Shown piece after piece: positions 1-14,414 of a stretch of DNA of 49,261 nucleotides. Position numbers and translations under genes: made by a program. The stretch is from Apostichopus californicus. Taxonomy: Eukaryota > Echinodermata > Holothuroidea > Aspidochirotida > Stichopodidae. Below the pieces are notes generated by a model. The model was given only the letters and a program-made list of their open reading frames with translations. It did no database searches and had not been told where the DNA came from. Numbering within the stretch: position 1 is the stretch's first letter; each line of letters begins with the position of its first letter. The DNA is taken from NCBI GenBank assembly GCA_020650975.1, contig JAIPMN010000468.1:1-49261 (forward strand). The letters run 5' to 3'.

Positions 1-323
1 AAAAACTCCCTGGTTGTACCAACGCAAAGTCTTGAATCTATTTTTAGCAACGGCTCATAACTAAACCTGCATCTCTGATTGGTTGAATTCAAACTAGCGG
101 GTTTGGGGAGCTGTATGCGATTAATTTTAAGTGTGGAGATTGTCGGACGACACTTTTCTCATTATCTGCGAATATCCTTAATTACTCGCCAATTAATGTT
201 GTTGGCTAGGAAAAATTTGGCTAATATCTTAGTTAGCTGTTTTGTGATTGATATATGTAAAAAACTCGATGGACATGTCAAAAAAGTAGAAAACGGCGAC
301 CAAACGCAAAATGCTGCTTTAAG

Positions 324-348
324 ATCATCATCATCATCATCATCATCA
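324..348. repeat. (ATC)n microsatellite
   Basis: Eight uninterrupted ATC units occur here. They give artefactual poly-Ser (plus strand) or poly-Asp (minus strand) in overlapping short ORFs. Confidence 0.95.
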
Positions 349-3071
349 GAAAAACATTTCAGTGTTCCTGTAATGCTTTCTGATGTTTGTGTAGGTAAAA
401 CCACTGGATGTAACCACACTGCAGGGCAATACCACAAAATCCTCTTCACATGTAACAGCACAATACAAATGGTACTTGGATGAGGTAATGGAGCACTAAA
501 TCAAGACCACACAGATGATGATCAGACTCAATCCAAAGTCTCTGCACTTCCACCCTTGCTGATAACCAGAGAGGAGGATAACATCAAACAGTAAAACTCT
601 TTGAGTTAATATGCTTGCCAACAGGAAAAACCCAATCTTTAAGACACCTACAACAAAACAATGTGATAACTAGATACTGTCTGCACAACATTGCTCAACT
701 GTTTGCCAAAATATACCAGATAAGGATGTCATAACATGCACCCCAGCTTACATTCCAACATCAGAATCTTGAGGGGGGGGGGATTAAACTTGCAGATATT
801 TTTCAAGGCATGAACTCTAACCAAGCACTGCAGAGGTGAAAAATATATTGTTAATGGCTTGAGAGGTAACTTCATGATACTAACATCCATCATCACACTC
901 ATAAATTAAAAGCCTCAGGGGAATGATAAGCCTGTTTTCAATAAGTGATATTCACTGTTCTTGCATTAAAACTTTCTTGAAATAACTATTTATGGGGAAG
1001 ACCATGGAGCTGACAGTTTACACCTATAGCAGAAAATACCTAACTGCCATACTAATGTGCTAGCAATTTGGTCTAAAAAAAGGAATACTTGCAAAGACTC
1101 TGAGTCATAGCATCTTGTTTATTTTGAATGTCCACACAAAATGCTTCTTTCAGCAAAAGACAGATGCCCCAATAAATCCAAAACGAGTAAGCAGAGAACA
1201 AATCTAAACACTGTGAATGACTGTCTTCAAAATGTGCAGCTATGTAAAGCCACAGGCGAATTTATAGAAACCTGTGTAACTTCAGAAAACAGAAAAGGAC
1301 AGAGATACTTGGCAAAGAGCTAAATATTCCCATCAATCATTCAGGAGGTTTTCATTTTTATTTTTGCACAGAGCAATATGAGAAGCATGAATAGACAGAT
1401 GGCATCTACCCTTTGAGATACCAGAAAACAGTGTTCATCTTGGCTTATATCTTTCACAATTACCTATATTATATGAATTAGTGGTGAACATACTGATAAT
1501 GTAACTATTTCAGAGATAGTATACATACAAACTGAAGTTGGAGGCAGTTGGAAATCCATAGTATGAGAAGCATACTTGATTATTTTAATTACATATATTT
1601 CTTTCATTTCTACAATGCACCGGTTATAACCCAGTTCACTAGACTAGATGGCCGTACTAGATTGCCATTCACTTGACTAAATGGCCATAATCAACTGCAG
1701 TTTGTCGGTCTGCCATGTCATCAATACAATTATTTGTGAGCGATACCAATGGTTTCCATCAAGATATTGTAAACAGGCTTTATGTGGATTTTGGGATTGA
1801 GGCACCTCGGTTAGCTTTATAGCAGTAGCGGTTTTCTATCTGCATGGGAAGCACTAACACATGTCCCAAACTCCAAACTTCAACAAGCACACTGGAGTTT
1901 CCTTTGCATCATGATGGAAAACTCAAAGTAGAAGCCGTTGATAGAGCAGCGCTGTTAAAAAGTTCCTTTGTGAAACACTATCATATGACAGAGGGCACAT
2001 TAACCAAAAAATTATATATATATAGATATATTTTTCAGAATTCTTCCCATCTGAATAACAACTTTAACTTCTATATTAAACTCTGCAGGAGTTCACAACC
2101 CCCACACTGGAAGTAATATGACCTTTGTAAATAACTAAAGTGCATTTTCAGTCGTCAACTGAAGTAGAAAATCGCCATTTATGGATTACCCTAGACACTG
2201 AACCAATATCTTTCTTTCTTAGTCATTCTTTATCATTCCTAACTTTTCCAGGGATATCTTGTGTAAAGACTAGCTAAAATACAACCCTATTTTACTTGAC
2301 TATGCCTGTGTAGCCCCCACAAAAATAGTTGAAGGAGTGGTATTGTGTTTGCAGAATAATATATTGTTATAAGTTTTCAAAGCCGGGTCTGAGTCAGTCA
2401 CACCTCACTTCACCTCTCCAATGAATATAGGTCCTACAGGAAAGAGCTCTATAATCACCAATGAAAAGGGTTACAGCTACCAATAGGCTTACAAAACCAC
2501 AAAAGACAGTGATGAAGGGAAAAAAAAGTATTGTGCATTCTTTTCTATGCATATTGCCAACCATCTGTGTCTGATCTCAAACTGTTACCAAAGATAATGG
2601 GGACCCTACCTACCTAAGTACCCCTCCATGCAAACCAAAGTGAAAAATTATTCCCAAATCTGTAGCAAGGAATACATTGACACAGTGAGGACAATTGTCA
2701 TCTTGGTTACCTGAAAATTGGTTCTCAAATCGCTGTTGCAGCGGTATTTTTTCTGTTTGGTCAGGGAGTCTCCATAACAACTCCCTGGTTTGGTTGAGAG
2801 TTTGGGAACTTCTCAATTTTAGAATCCCATGCCAATACAGGTTACTTAATGTTTTATTAACTTTGAAGATTTGTTTTTCACAACAAGTCGTTATTAATGA
2901 AGATCAAAAAGCCTTCTTTATCCATTTCTCTCATTAATTGCTGTTTTGCATGTTTATGAAAATCATAATGTGATAATTGTCTTTTTATCTGAATGGATCT
3001 AATGCTCACTAAATAGTTTGATCAAAGGCAATCTACTAAAATGACATTTGTATAAAGATTTTTTTTTTAAG

Positions 3072-3144
3072 TGGGGATGGGAGATGGGGATAGGGGTATG
3101 GGGTAGGGAGAGGGGATAAGGGGAGGGTGTAGGGGATGGGGAGG
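3072..3144. repeat. G-rich purine tract with many G-runs
   Basis: More than ten runs of three to five G are separated by one to four bases (tggggat, taggggta and similar). The plus strand, which is the template for the gene, could form G-quadruplexes. Confidence 0.85.
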
Positions 3145-3945
3145 AAACTCAATGTGAAAACTGTTATAGCATGTCAGGTGCGATCTCTACCCTTTGTTTG
3201 GTGCTATTCAAACAAGGGGCAGACCATTGGGCAATGCCTGGTAGGCTGGCCGGTTGGACTTGAGTCAGGTAGAAATTTACAGCCCATTCAAAGAATAATG
3301 GTCTGACCTACGTGATGGATGCCGGGCTGGTTTTAAGACCCAGTCAACTCCTGCTTCTAACAGAACAAACTCTTCTGATTATCCCATAGTAACAGCCATT
3401 ACAGACACTTTACATGATGGAGAGTAATTAACAAACACATAAACCACATGATTAGCAAAGCAAACACCACTATTTCCACCTTCACAACAATTAACTTCTA
3501 CGTGAAAATAAACTTGTTTTATTGCCTGCAAGTTCTTCTCTTCAGGTGTTCCTTATATGGTAAAAATATGCCATCAAAGTTGACTATGACTAAACCATAT
3601 ACACAGTACTACACCAGTGTTGTCAACGAGGCACTTAATTACAACAGTCAAATGATTTCGAGACCTTTTTGAAGTTTTCCTCATAAAGATAATACAGTGA
3701 CTGGAAGTAATGTCTCGATTAGAGTCAGGAAAATAAGTTAAATCACTGGTAATGTCTGCCTCCCCTGGAAAAATCAAAGTACTATCATAAGAATCCCCCC
3801 ACCCCCAACCTGGTGATGGTTAACTGAATCAAGTTTGATGGAGAATTCTTTTTAATGTCTTCTAGTTAAATAGTCAATTTTTGGGACAGTTAACCAGCTT
3901 ATCTTCTGCCTATCCTTCCTATACTATAGTACATGTATACTTTAT

Positions 3946-4132
3946 GACAGCTTCTTTAATCAAGACATGCGTGTAGTCTTGAATGTTCACTTGTTGTCAT
4001 AGTCTTCTAAAGACAGCTTTGTTAGGAGAGCTTCTTAATGACAGCTACTTTAATACAGCTTCTTATTGACAGCTTCTTTACTCTGACATGTGTGTAGTCT
4101 TGATTATGTTCACTTATTGTTGTCACTGTCTA
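3946..4132. repeat. Imperfect direct duplication about 122 bp apart
   Basis: Both 3946-4008 and 4068-4132 read gacagcttcttta, then gacatg(c/t)gtgtagtcttga, then a gttcactt(g/a)ttg stretch. Between them lie further gacagct(t/a)cttt pieces. The substitutions suggest an older duplication. Confidence 0.75.
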
Positions 4133-4694
4133 GCCAAACCTGTCTGATGCTGTTATCAGACTCATACTTAACAACTCCTTCCTTTCAGGGATGGTTAAAA
4201 ACCCTGTTGTGTTTGGTATCAAAGAAAGCCATGGAAAGTACTTCCTGTAATAAATACTTTACAGGAACATTGAAGTGTTTAGTTTTGATGCATTAAGTTA
4301 CTACAAGTCTCATGGAGCTGTCCCGCAACAAGGTATAGTTGAGGGGAACAGACCTGTTACTACTCTGAACAACATCTGATGTGTTCCTATTAGTTCCTCA
4401 TAAGCAGGTCAATTAGGTTTATATTGCTAGTACAACATTGACCTTAGCCATATACCTGACATTACACATCCAAATTCTTTTAAATTTCTCTGAAGCAATA
4501 AACTAGCATATTTCTGTTTCCCTTATCAGGAGTCCAGACAGACTAGTGAGTTCCAATTACCTTCAATTTCATGTTAACTGGAACACTTCTAATTTTGAGT
4601 GGCTTTGACAGATCTTGATAAAAGATTACAATTCCCTAGTCACATAATTTTCATTTCTCTGACAACTCTGGATCATAACAGCAGTCAAATAAAA

Positions 4695-4727
4695 GGGTGG
4701 GGGTAGGGGGGTAGGGGGGTAGGGGGG
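4695..4727. repeat. G-quadruplex-type tract, (G5-6 TA)n
   Basis: The plus strand reads gggtgggggta followed by ggggggta units, giving five G-runs with two-base loops. This is a near-ideal quadruplex motif. Confidence 0.88.
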
Positions 4728-7700
4728 AGAAGGAAATCATCTAAATTATGTTATTCAAGATTTGTTTTTCTCTTCAGGAATACCGAAATCTACAATGTAA
4801 CATTTTTAATGATCCATTTTACTCAATCAGATGAGAGTGCAGAACTCTTTGCTTTGGCTAGATAAAAAGCATCTGGAGGGCATGTTAGATGTAACATTCA
4901 ACTTGGAGTTACAACAAGGCAAGAGTTACCTATAACTTGTCAATTTGATCCTCTCTATACTATCTGGGAGTAGAGATGACAACAGAACTCTAAAACAAGC
5001 AATCCAGTTGATGACTTTTCACATGTTAAGGTTACCATGTAAGGGCTTCTTCATAGAGCAGATAGGGCCAATAGTGTTGTGGAAAGGGATGTAGAAGTTT
5101 AGTGGCAAAGTCATCTATTGTTACAATTAATGGAAAAACATTGAAAAAACACTGAAATAGGCTAAAGCAACCACTGTTAGTAAGTTAAAATAATCTAAAC
5201 TGTTTGTCACAGCGATTAAATTTTTTAAGACACCATGGAATTATTGCCACATATTAACAGCAATTCTCTAGCCATAAAACACTTGTTATGACAACAAAGT
5301 TTTCCTCCCAGACAGTTTTGAATCATTAAACACCTACTTTAGCACTTCCATATTCCGTTGGCCTTGAGTTCTATCCAAATGGTAAGCAAATTAAGTCTGA
5401 AAGACCCCATGAGAAAGTAATCATTCGAAAAGTTTCCTGGTATTAACCCACTTTTTCTATCGGTGTTGTTTTATCAAAATCAAATTGGGTGCTAGTGTTT
5501 ATTACATATAAAGTATACATTTCTTTACCACAACAACAAAAATTATGTGATTATTACTATCACTGAAAACTTTCCCCACTTTTCCCGGATGAAACAAGTT
5601 TAGGAAACCCTACGCTGGAACAGGGTTTCAACTCTTAAAAGAAAGTTGCTGATTAATCAATACACTGAGAGTTACATTCAACTTTGTTCCCTGTCTATAG
5701 GATATAAACCAGATCTTAACAGACAAATACTTCCAAGAGCAATCCAGTATTCTTCCTACTTCCACAATTTGGCAGAATATGCATTCTGTCTGGGGTTGAC
5801 TTAAATTTCATTCTAGATGCCCACTGGTAAACATTACTACTTTTTATCCAAAACTTTCTGACATTTAGGTCTCTAATAAAATCCCCAAAAGGGTACATAT
5901 AATTTGATCTTTTCTTGTTGCTATGGACTTGCTTTGATCATTACCAAGGAAACGCAAGCTTTTGATGGGATCCCCTTTTCAATGTGGAGATGTCAACACA
6001 GCATGGATTCAGAAAGCAATATTTCAAGAGTCAAAGAACTGAAGATAAAAAGAGGAAACTTTATCCAGGATCATTAGAATGTGAATCATCATCTGGTTTT
6101 AATTTTATTCTATAAGAAATAGTTTCAGTTTTGATAGGCCACTAACCTGTCTGGACAGGTCAATCAAAATCAACTATTTTTACCGTTCAGCAATGATCAT
6201 GGATGCCTCTTGGGATAGTTTTGTTTCTTTTACTTCAGAAGATATCAGAACTGTCTTTGTGCAGCTAACTTTTGAAGCTAAACATATAAACAAAGTCAGT
6301 AAAGGAAGACTTCAGACAGAATTTTAGTCTTCAAATGTCATGCTGTGAGAAACATAAACTAAAATAACATTGGTTTACAAGATGTTCAGGTTTTATATAT
6401 GTTTAAGTCTCTGAAATGCTCCTGTGAGGCATAACTGAGGATGTTGCCAGGTGCCCAGTGCAGGTCTAATTATAAATATTAATCCATTCTTTTATAAATT
6501 CTAATAATTCAACAAAAATATGTTCTTTCAATATCATATGAATAACACAGCACTGTTGGATGATGACATTCAAAGCCACTTGTCCTTGACCAACAATTTG
6601 TCAGGCATTGTGAACTGTAACTTGAGGTCATAAAAGAGTCTCTATTGACTTTGTGTTACATCTGAGTCACTGACCTAATTGCATCTGCATGTTTTAGAGT
6701 AAGTAGTCCAGCCACTTTCATTGATGAGCCTCAGATGTTTAAGGGGTCATTTCTCAAAGAAAGGTGGTATAGAAATATAGTTGGACTCCTTTGAATTGTC
6801 TATAACATATCAAAATTAATTCTGTGCCTTTAGTCATATATGAATGCTTCTTTATTAATTTCGTGCCAACTACTTCATTCTTACACTAGTTAATGTTTAA
6901 ACAATTAAGAGTTTGTAGGCGGAAGAATGTAATTATTACCTGAATTTCAACTTATCCTGAAATGGAATGATTTTTTAAAAATTTCTTAAATATAGCAAAG
7001 AGGACAGTTAAATGTCTTTACATATTAACACCTGCTGAGAATTTCCTCTGCTACTTAATTAATACCTCCTCTTGCTATCTATCTCCATGACATATATAAC
7101 CCTGTCTACCAGACATCCTGTTCAAGTTAAAGCCCATCTAAGTCACATGGCATTATCTCTCACAAACTTAGCTCTCACAATAAGTGTAATTAACTTAATA
7201 ATCTCCTGATTATTTTCAGCGTTTTGACCATTGTATCTACAATTCACATTCAAGGAGTCGCCCATTTAGATTGGTTTCCTTTTTCTTTCTTTCTTTAATT
7301 CATGTTCAGATAGATAACACAGTTTAAATCTTTTTTTTTTGTTATCAAGCCACACCATTTTGGTAAATGGCTGCAGACAATACACAGTTAATAATCCAAT
7401 CTACACATTGTAATGGTAATGACAATTACATCTATTCATTCCAGAGGTCTTCAAAAGCAAACCACTTTCTTAAATCCTCCTGCTTCATCTATTATTTAAT
7501 TGAAGATGAATGATAAGCAAGTAGCCTAGCCCAGAGGGAGAACCGGATCCCACCTTGGCAGTGGAGGTAGAGGAGCTCTCAAGACAAGACAGACAACATG
7601 GAAACCCAAGAGCGAGCAATGATAATAGGGAAACCATGTCAGTAGTAGTAGGTCTTACAAGACAAATGCACAATGAAGAAGAAAACAATTGTGAGAACCT

Positions 7701-10679
7701 AGAACCCTGTTAGCTAGCTGATCTACTCAATTAAGTGGCTAGAAATACAGCTGTAGGGCTTTAATACAAAAGATCTTTCTCTTCCAAAGAGGTTCAATTT
7801 CCATACTGAGCTGGGAAAGAGAATAGAGAAAGGCTTACAACCAACCACCAAACTCAATAGCGGATTCCTTTGAAGTACTTCTTAATCTGTGACTGACATG
7901 CAGAGGATAGGATGAAAACTACAGACCAAACAATTAAACAAATGAACCACACTTATAACAATGGCAGATCTACAGAGGGGAATGATAGAAGGGAACAGCA
8001 CAATGACCAGAGAATAATTTATCTACTTTTGCATCCCAAAATGCAATGCAAAATGGTCAATTTGCTATACAAGTACAACAATGTGTATAGCAGATATATT
8101 TACACAAGAACCTTTAGCACTTTATAAGAAACACAATTCTTCAGAGCCTCAAAACTGCTATATCAAATTTGAACAGTACAGTATTCCCCCCCCTCCCCCC
8201 CGAATGAACTCTGTGGTATATATATACAGATGCTTAGAAACTAGAAGCTAGTAGGGTTCATCACTGCTGAAGAATCATGTTTATATACTATAATACTACA
8301 TTATGGCTTTCAGAGGGATAATATTCCTACTGCATAGACCAAGCAACCTTACCTTGTGTACATTTCCCCTCTCCACTTAAACCAGACTATTATTAAACAG
8401 TGAAATGGGTCAGTTCAGATGCAGGAAGCTGCTTCAGGCTTAGTGAAGATGAAGAAGACATGGGGACATTTTACTGTTTCACTCACTCACAATAAATATT
8501 ACTAGCCAGATCAGATATAAATGGTAAAATAATACCTCAGAGCTAACAACAAAACTTAACTCTACACACAAATCACTCAGTTAGTAAAGGTTTCTATTAA
8601 AGTCAAACCCTGAATGGCAGGCATGAAAGCTGACTGAACAATCACTCATATTCATGAAGCTTTCCTGACCCCAGTAACCTCAAAATGTAAAAGCTGAAAA
8701 TCCTTTTCACATAAACAAACCCAAACAACGCCCTTTCTCTCTAACAAGCTGAAAGAAATTTGCTGTCCTCAGATAAATGTCCAGCCAAGGGAATGGGTGG
8801 GGGGGGGGGGATATGCAAAAGGACAAGTAAAACATATGTCTGCTGTCAGATTAACTTCCTATCTTAATATATGACCTCAAAGGCAATCATCTGTAACTCC
8901 CAATGAGAGATGATGTACAGTGAGATGAAGACTAAAACCACCACTGCTTTCATCAAACTAGTCAAATAGGTAACAAAAAGTGATATTCAAGACGACTAGT
9001 GACACTGGTTTAGACAGATCAATTGTTATAGGTCACTTTGGCATTCCTTCAATCTGGAATTATTGGTCACACATTTTCCCTTGAGAGCAAATGAAATGGA
9101 AATATGCTTTCCTTCTGTTGTAGTTTCAGGGGAAGACACAATTTAAAGGAGACTCACACAGTCTGGAGAAAGTTCTAAGACCCTTCCTGCCGAGAACCAC
9201 CTGGATCACCAAATGTATTAAACTATTAATATAATAATTTGACAAGTTACAAGAAAATTGATCAGTTACATAGCAGCAATTACAGAAAATGTTTGTTGCA
9301 ATCGATGTTGTGGTATCTGAAGAAATGATATGGATTATGGATTTGAGGATTTAAGGGATATTAAAGTGTGTTAAAATCATTTAATGAAACTACCATCATG
9401 AATATCAATCCACCAACAGTCTCAGACAGTGATGACATTATATCCTGTTGCTCTTTGTTAAATTAATGACAAGTTGGCCGCATTCTCTTGTGGAGTTATT
9501 TCCTCCTGCCTCTCTCTATCTTGTTTCTTCCTTTCCTCTGGAGATGTGATGAGTGAGAACCACACAGCTAGTTGTGTTATGGAAAGTATATTATTCATAT
9601 GACATCCCTTTAATCCAAGCTGAGGGCAAATTTCTATCACTATGGAGCAATAGTTTTTACAGCCTTTTGCTTCTTGACAGAACCAAGGATATGACATGTC
9701 ATCAGGTTCTACTGATATAATTGATGAGAGTAATTGCCATGATCCCCCCACACAAGTTTATCTCTTATTATTTTAAGTTTTTCCTCTGTTCCTTAATAAT
9801 CAGTTATGAAAATAATCAACCTAGATTTAATGAGCCAATAGACAAAATCGTGGTTTTGAATCATATCCTGAAAGTCTACTCCCTATAATTGTACATTAGT
9901 AGCCAGACATTGAATCTGTCATGTTAAGTGGTGTATGTGAACTGGCTGTATCTCAGACCATTCCTGAAAATGAACTAAGATATGTTCTGTTTATTTTAAA
10001 GACATCCTACAACATTAAAGTTTATTAGTCATATAATCACTATTTAATTAGGCAATTTTCACTGTTGAATTAATTTCAAGAGTTTATCAAAGAGGAACTT
10101 TTCCTGCTGTCATCCTCCTGGAGTCGATAATTACTGTCATTGTGATCCCAATCCCAGAACCCCCCAGACAACCCCAGTAAAACACTGTTACCATAACAAC
10201 CATATGCTGCACAAAGTTATTGCTATCCCGTGGGATCTTGGTTTTGTCTAGGAATTAACAGACCTTTCAAACCATGATGTCTGTAATTCCAACTTCATGT
10301 AATTATATTTTTATATTAGTGAGGTATCCACAGGGTACATAATCAGTTTGCTATGAGTCATGTACATACACTCCTTACTCTTGTGTATGTATTTGAGTGC
10401 ATTTGTCTGGTTGGTTTAAGTTCTCTTCAACATTACATAAAGTAACGTGACTTCCCATTCTGTATTAATGTAAAATTCTTTTGTACTAGCTGAATGAAAC
10501 TAAAAAGCACAATGTTAGATGCTATAGGCACGGAAACAGAGTGAAACTATAGCAGGGGATAGGGCGCACATTCCCACAAGGTCAATGTCCTATATGTGTA
10601 TGAGCATATCATTGTATCTACGTAGTAAAACATGGTGGCATTCAAGACAAGCATTTTCCAAGAGGGAAGTGGGACTAAG

Positions 10680-10761
10680 AAAGGATGGATTCATGTCAGT
10701 CTCACAGCCTGTTTACTGGTAAAGGATGGATTCATGTCAGTCTCACAGCCAGTTTACTGGT
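10680..10761. repeat. Direct duplication, 41 bp, two copies
   Basis: The 41-bp segment starting aaaggatggattcatgtcag occurs back to back at 10680 and 10721, differing at one base (gcctgttt against gccagttt). Confidence 0.93.
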
Positions 10762-13343
10762 AAATCCTGTTGTGTTTGTAAAACTATTATTGCTTGGATA
10801 TTATTGAGCATTGCAACATTTCACTGTAATCATCGTCATCTCCTCTTTTACAAACTATATGATAATACTCTGATATTTTAATCCTGATTAGTATACATAG
10901 GTGCAGTCAAATAGCACTCAATAACAGCTTCAACTTGTACGTTGAATATTTTGTTTTGTTGTCAGTGTTTGGGTAATAAGAGGTTAAAGGGTAATATAAC
11001 ATAAACCTCGGGGAGGAAAAAGGTTAACCACAAACTATCCCCAAGCTACCTACAAAGATCTAAAGTTCATTCACATCCATATCATCACTCATCTTCATCT
11101 TCATAGTTCCTTTCTAAGTAAGGGCCAATGATACCTCAAAGATTCAACCTTGTTAGAAGTGATCTTTTAGCAAGAAATGATATATTTTTAGCACTATCTG
11201 ACATGATACTAAAGGCTATATCTATCCCTGTTCCATTCATGGAGGGTCACATTTGTTTGTACAAGTATGTAAACAGTGGTAAAGAGGCATGCTCAAGATT
11301 GTTTCAGGTAAGCACAAGGAATGAAGTTAATACCTTTCCAGCTAGACTGGAAGTATGAATCTGTCCATGTGTGTATAGATTTATTATGCGGGAAGTCCTA
11401 TAAAGAAACCCTACCCGCTATTGCTGAAGGAGCTGTGCATAGTGCATCTCCTACCCCCTAACAGGCTTGTCCTACCCCCATCCCTCCCCTCATGTCACAC
11501 TGGCTGGGGGCCAGTTGTCACTCTAGCATGATCGAGTTACACATTCTACCTTGAAGTCAGACCCAGTGCCAGGAAGAAGTGATGATAAAACACAATTTCA
11601 TTAAAACCATTACATAAATGTTTACCTTATATTTCTATAAAACAGACAAACTTTCAAAGGTTTTCGATATCATTCCAAAAGTCAAAATTCTAGATGAATG
11701 ATTTATTACTAGTAGCAAATGTTTTCCTATGAGTTTCTCTCAGTGGTAAATACTCGATCTATGTCGCTTCACCTGACATAACTGGCTACAAGCCAATGAA
11801 AGGTTCAATGTGCTACTATGTTAATAAAGTTTTAAATCTGAAATTTGGAGCAAACAATTTCATATTTAGACTAAACATAAATGGAAGAAAATGACTAGAA
11901 TCATTGAATTCTAAGCTGGCATTGTAGTTTGAGGCTGCAATAACAGATCATATTCAAGCAAGTCCGATATCAGACACTGCTTAGGAATGGCACAATAGCT
12001 TCCAAGACGTTAATCTTATTTTTGAAGTGACATTACCTACACCTAACATCAATGAAGATACTTAATTGAAAAGTTTTTTTTTAACTTGATATATTAGAAT
12101 GCAGCAAAACAAGTTTTCTACAACACACAGTTGTATACCCTCCATAATCCTCTCCCCCGCAAACGTCACTTTCACTTTTTTTTTTATTCTACAGTATATT
12201 ATATTTGGGCTGATTTAAACTTTTGTCTCCGTTTACGAACCAAGCCACATTTTTGTTTACTGTTTCAGCTTTATGTTGTTATATATGCTTCACCCCCTGA
12301 AACTCAACTTAATGTTCATTAAGGATTGGACCTTAATTTGTCCAAATGTTTGACATCATCTCTACACCTCTATGTGTTCATTTATCTTTTAAACTTGACC
12401 TTTTTTGTCATGTGTTATAGGCTCTTATCACCAAAGCTATCTTCAATTATGAGCAGTGTATTCTACCCAAGTCCAGAAAACCACATGAATGCACCATATA
12501 CCCACTAAACTTGTAACCTTTAAGTATACTATGTCACCCTTCCTTCCCTTCCAAACATCTACATTAGATTTATGATAGCCAGGAGTATATATCTAACTCT
12601 ATGATCTGTCAATGTCAGGAACATTTTTCTAATTTTAAAGGCCAATGCATAACTCCTGTCAGCAAAGAGAATCAAGGACCTATAGGTTAAGCTACTCACC
12701 AATAAATCAAATTTCAGATACCAAAATTGGATTACCTGAAAATTGGGGAAATCACTAGGAGCTTTGCCAAATCCCATTGGCCACCAAAAGAGGGATATAG
12801 TGGTTTACAATGGCTCTTTTTTGTGTTTGGACAGAGACTTTTGTTAATATTATTCCATTTCCCTCTCAGATTAAAGTTGTTTCCAATACCCCTATCTGAC
12901 CTACACCAGCTATCATCCTTGATCCACAGGGGGGCACTGGAAACAAAGCTAGGCCTGTGCGACTACCTCCCCATGAGGAATTAAGGCCTACGCCACAGAG
13001 GATAGGCAATCTTCATTCTGAACTCGTAACTAATGGAACTCAGACCTTAGCCAAACAGCAGTGCGCCAGAGGGTACAACAATCTCTGTACTCAATCTACA
13101 TAAAACAGCTCAATCTGTGTATAATGAATGACCAATCTTGCCCCAATGTCAGATTAAGTAAGGCATCTGACATAGGTTATAATAATATAATTCGTTTAAT
13201 AATGATGAAACCAAGCAAGTGTTTCAGGATTCTTAACTTGATCATTACTATAAAAACAGAAATAAAGTCTATTTATCCCCAAAGTGTTGTTTCAGCTATA
13301 ACGCACTCAGTAACTTCTGTAGGAATTGGCCAGCAAATTAAAA

Positions 13344-13379
13344 TAACTCAACTCACTAACTCAACTCAACTCAACTCAA
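13344..13379. repeat. (AACTC)n pentanucleotide repeat
   Basis: Imperfect aactcaactcac and then perfect aactcaactcaactcaactc units are seen, about seven in total. Confidence 0.88.
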
Positions 13380-14414
13380 AACTTAAATGATTCAGTTTAT
13401 AAGAAATTCCAGGGAGGATTTTCAACCCAGTGAAGGTGACAAATATGCACACTTAACCAAGACACATGGCCAGCAGTATGTAGAAAGTTTCTAAGCCATG
13501 ATTATTAACCACACTCAAAAGTGTTAAATCTAAAGCTGTTCCTTTCACCGCCAATACTAGTGTAATACCCCACCAAAGTGTGTTAACACCAAGAGTTAAA
13601 TTACAGAGGAAGCATATCAGGAACAGGCAAATCCATTAATAAACTCATTGGATTCTGTACAGAATAGTGAGACCATCCAGTAATCTTCCTCCATTAAACA
13701 AGGAATTATAACAAGTCTTTGGCTAAAGGGGAGCCTGTACACTAAAAACAAATGGTCCTTTGTTCAAAACATTCCAATCCCTTTTACCAAAACCCTTCCC
13801 AAAGGCTCAGTAGCCTGGCAGTTGTATCATGGGTCACTGAGTCTAGATAACCCTTGAACCCTCAGCCCCACTTATTTTAGTCTACCCAGAGTACATCCCA
13901 GAATCAGAGTATTTAATATAAAGTATATCCACCTTCATTTATTGAGGGATATAGCCATTTTATTGGCAACCTGATGAATGAGCTATTGACTTCCTAAAAT
14001 CTCACTATTTTGACAACAGTTTGCTGATACTTTGTGAAAGGGCAATATTCATCATTTACACAACTAAAAGTATTGAGTGGGTGAACTATATAACCTAGGG
14101 GCAACTGCTCTTACAAAAATACGGAAGAATTGGTCAGAAGGCAATGGTATTGTGGATATTGCAAGGGAGGGCGGTGCAAAACAAGTAATTACCACTGGTA
14201 TTGCTGCCTCACAATTTGCAAAAACTCTAGGATTTCAGAAGATCCTCTGTCAATCTTTAAAGTAAGCAGATAATCATCAGCTTGTCCTTGCATTCAGCAT
14301 AGCAAGATGCCACAATATACATTAGGATAGCAAAATCTCTGCAAAAAAATTCAGCTTTTGGTGCGAGGTTGGAAGAGCATGAGATCTTGTATTCTTGCAA
14401 TTGCCATTGGAGGA

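Noticed and set aside
79-483. Overlapping ORFs on both strands with poly-Ser or poly-Asp
   Set aside because: They are created by the ATC microsatellite. No domain and no splice context fit the ECM3-like gene.
2610-2816. Minus-strand ORF with nearby AG and GT signals, considered as an exon
   Set aside because: The encoded sequence has no similarity to FREM linker or Calx-beta domains. The splice-like signals are isolated.
14077-14265. Plus-strand ORF with fairly protein-like composition (IVDIAREGG, ITTGIAAS)
   Set aside because: It begins at GTG, is only 62 codons and has no recognisable domain. It looks like chance in intron 2.
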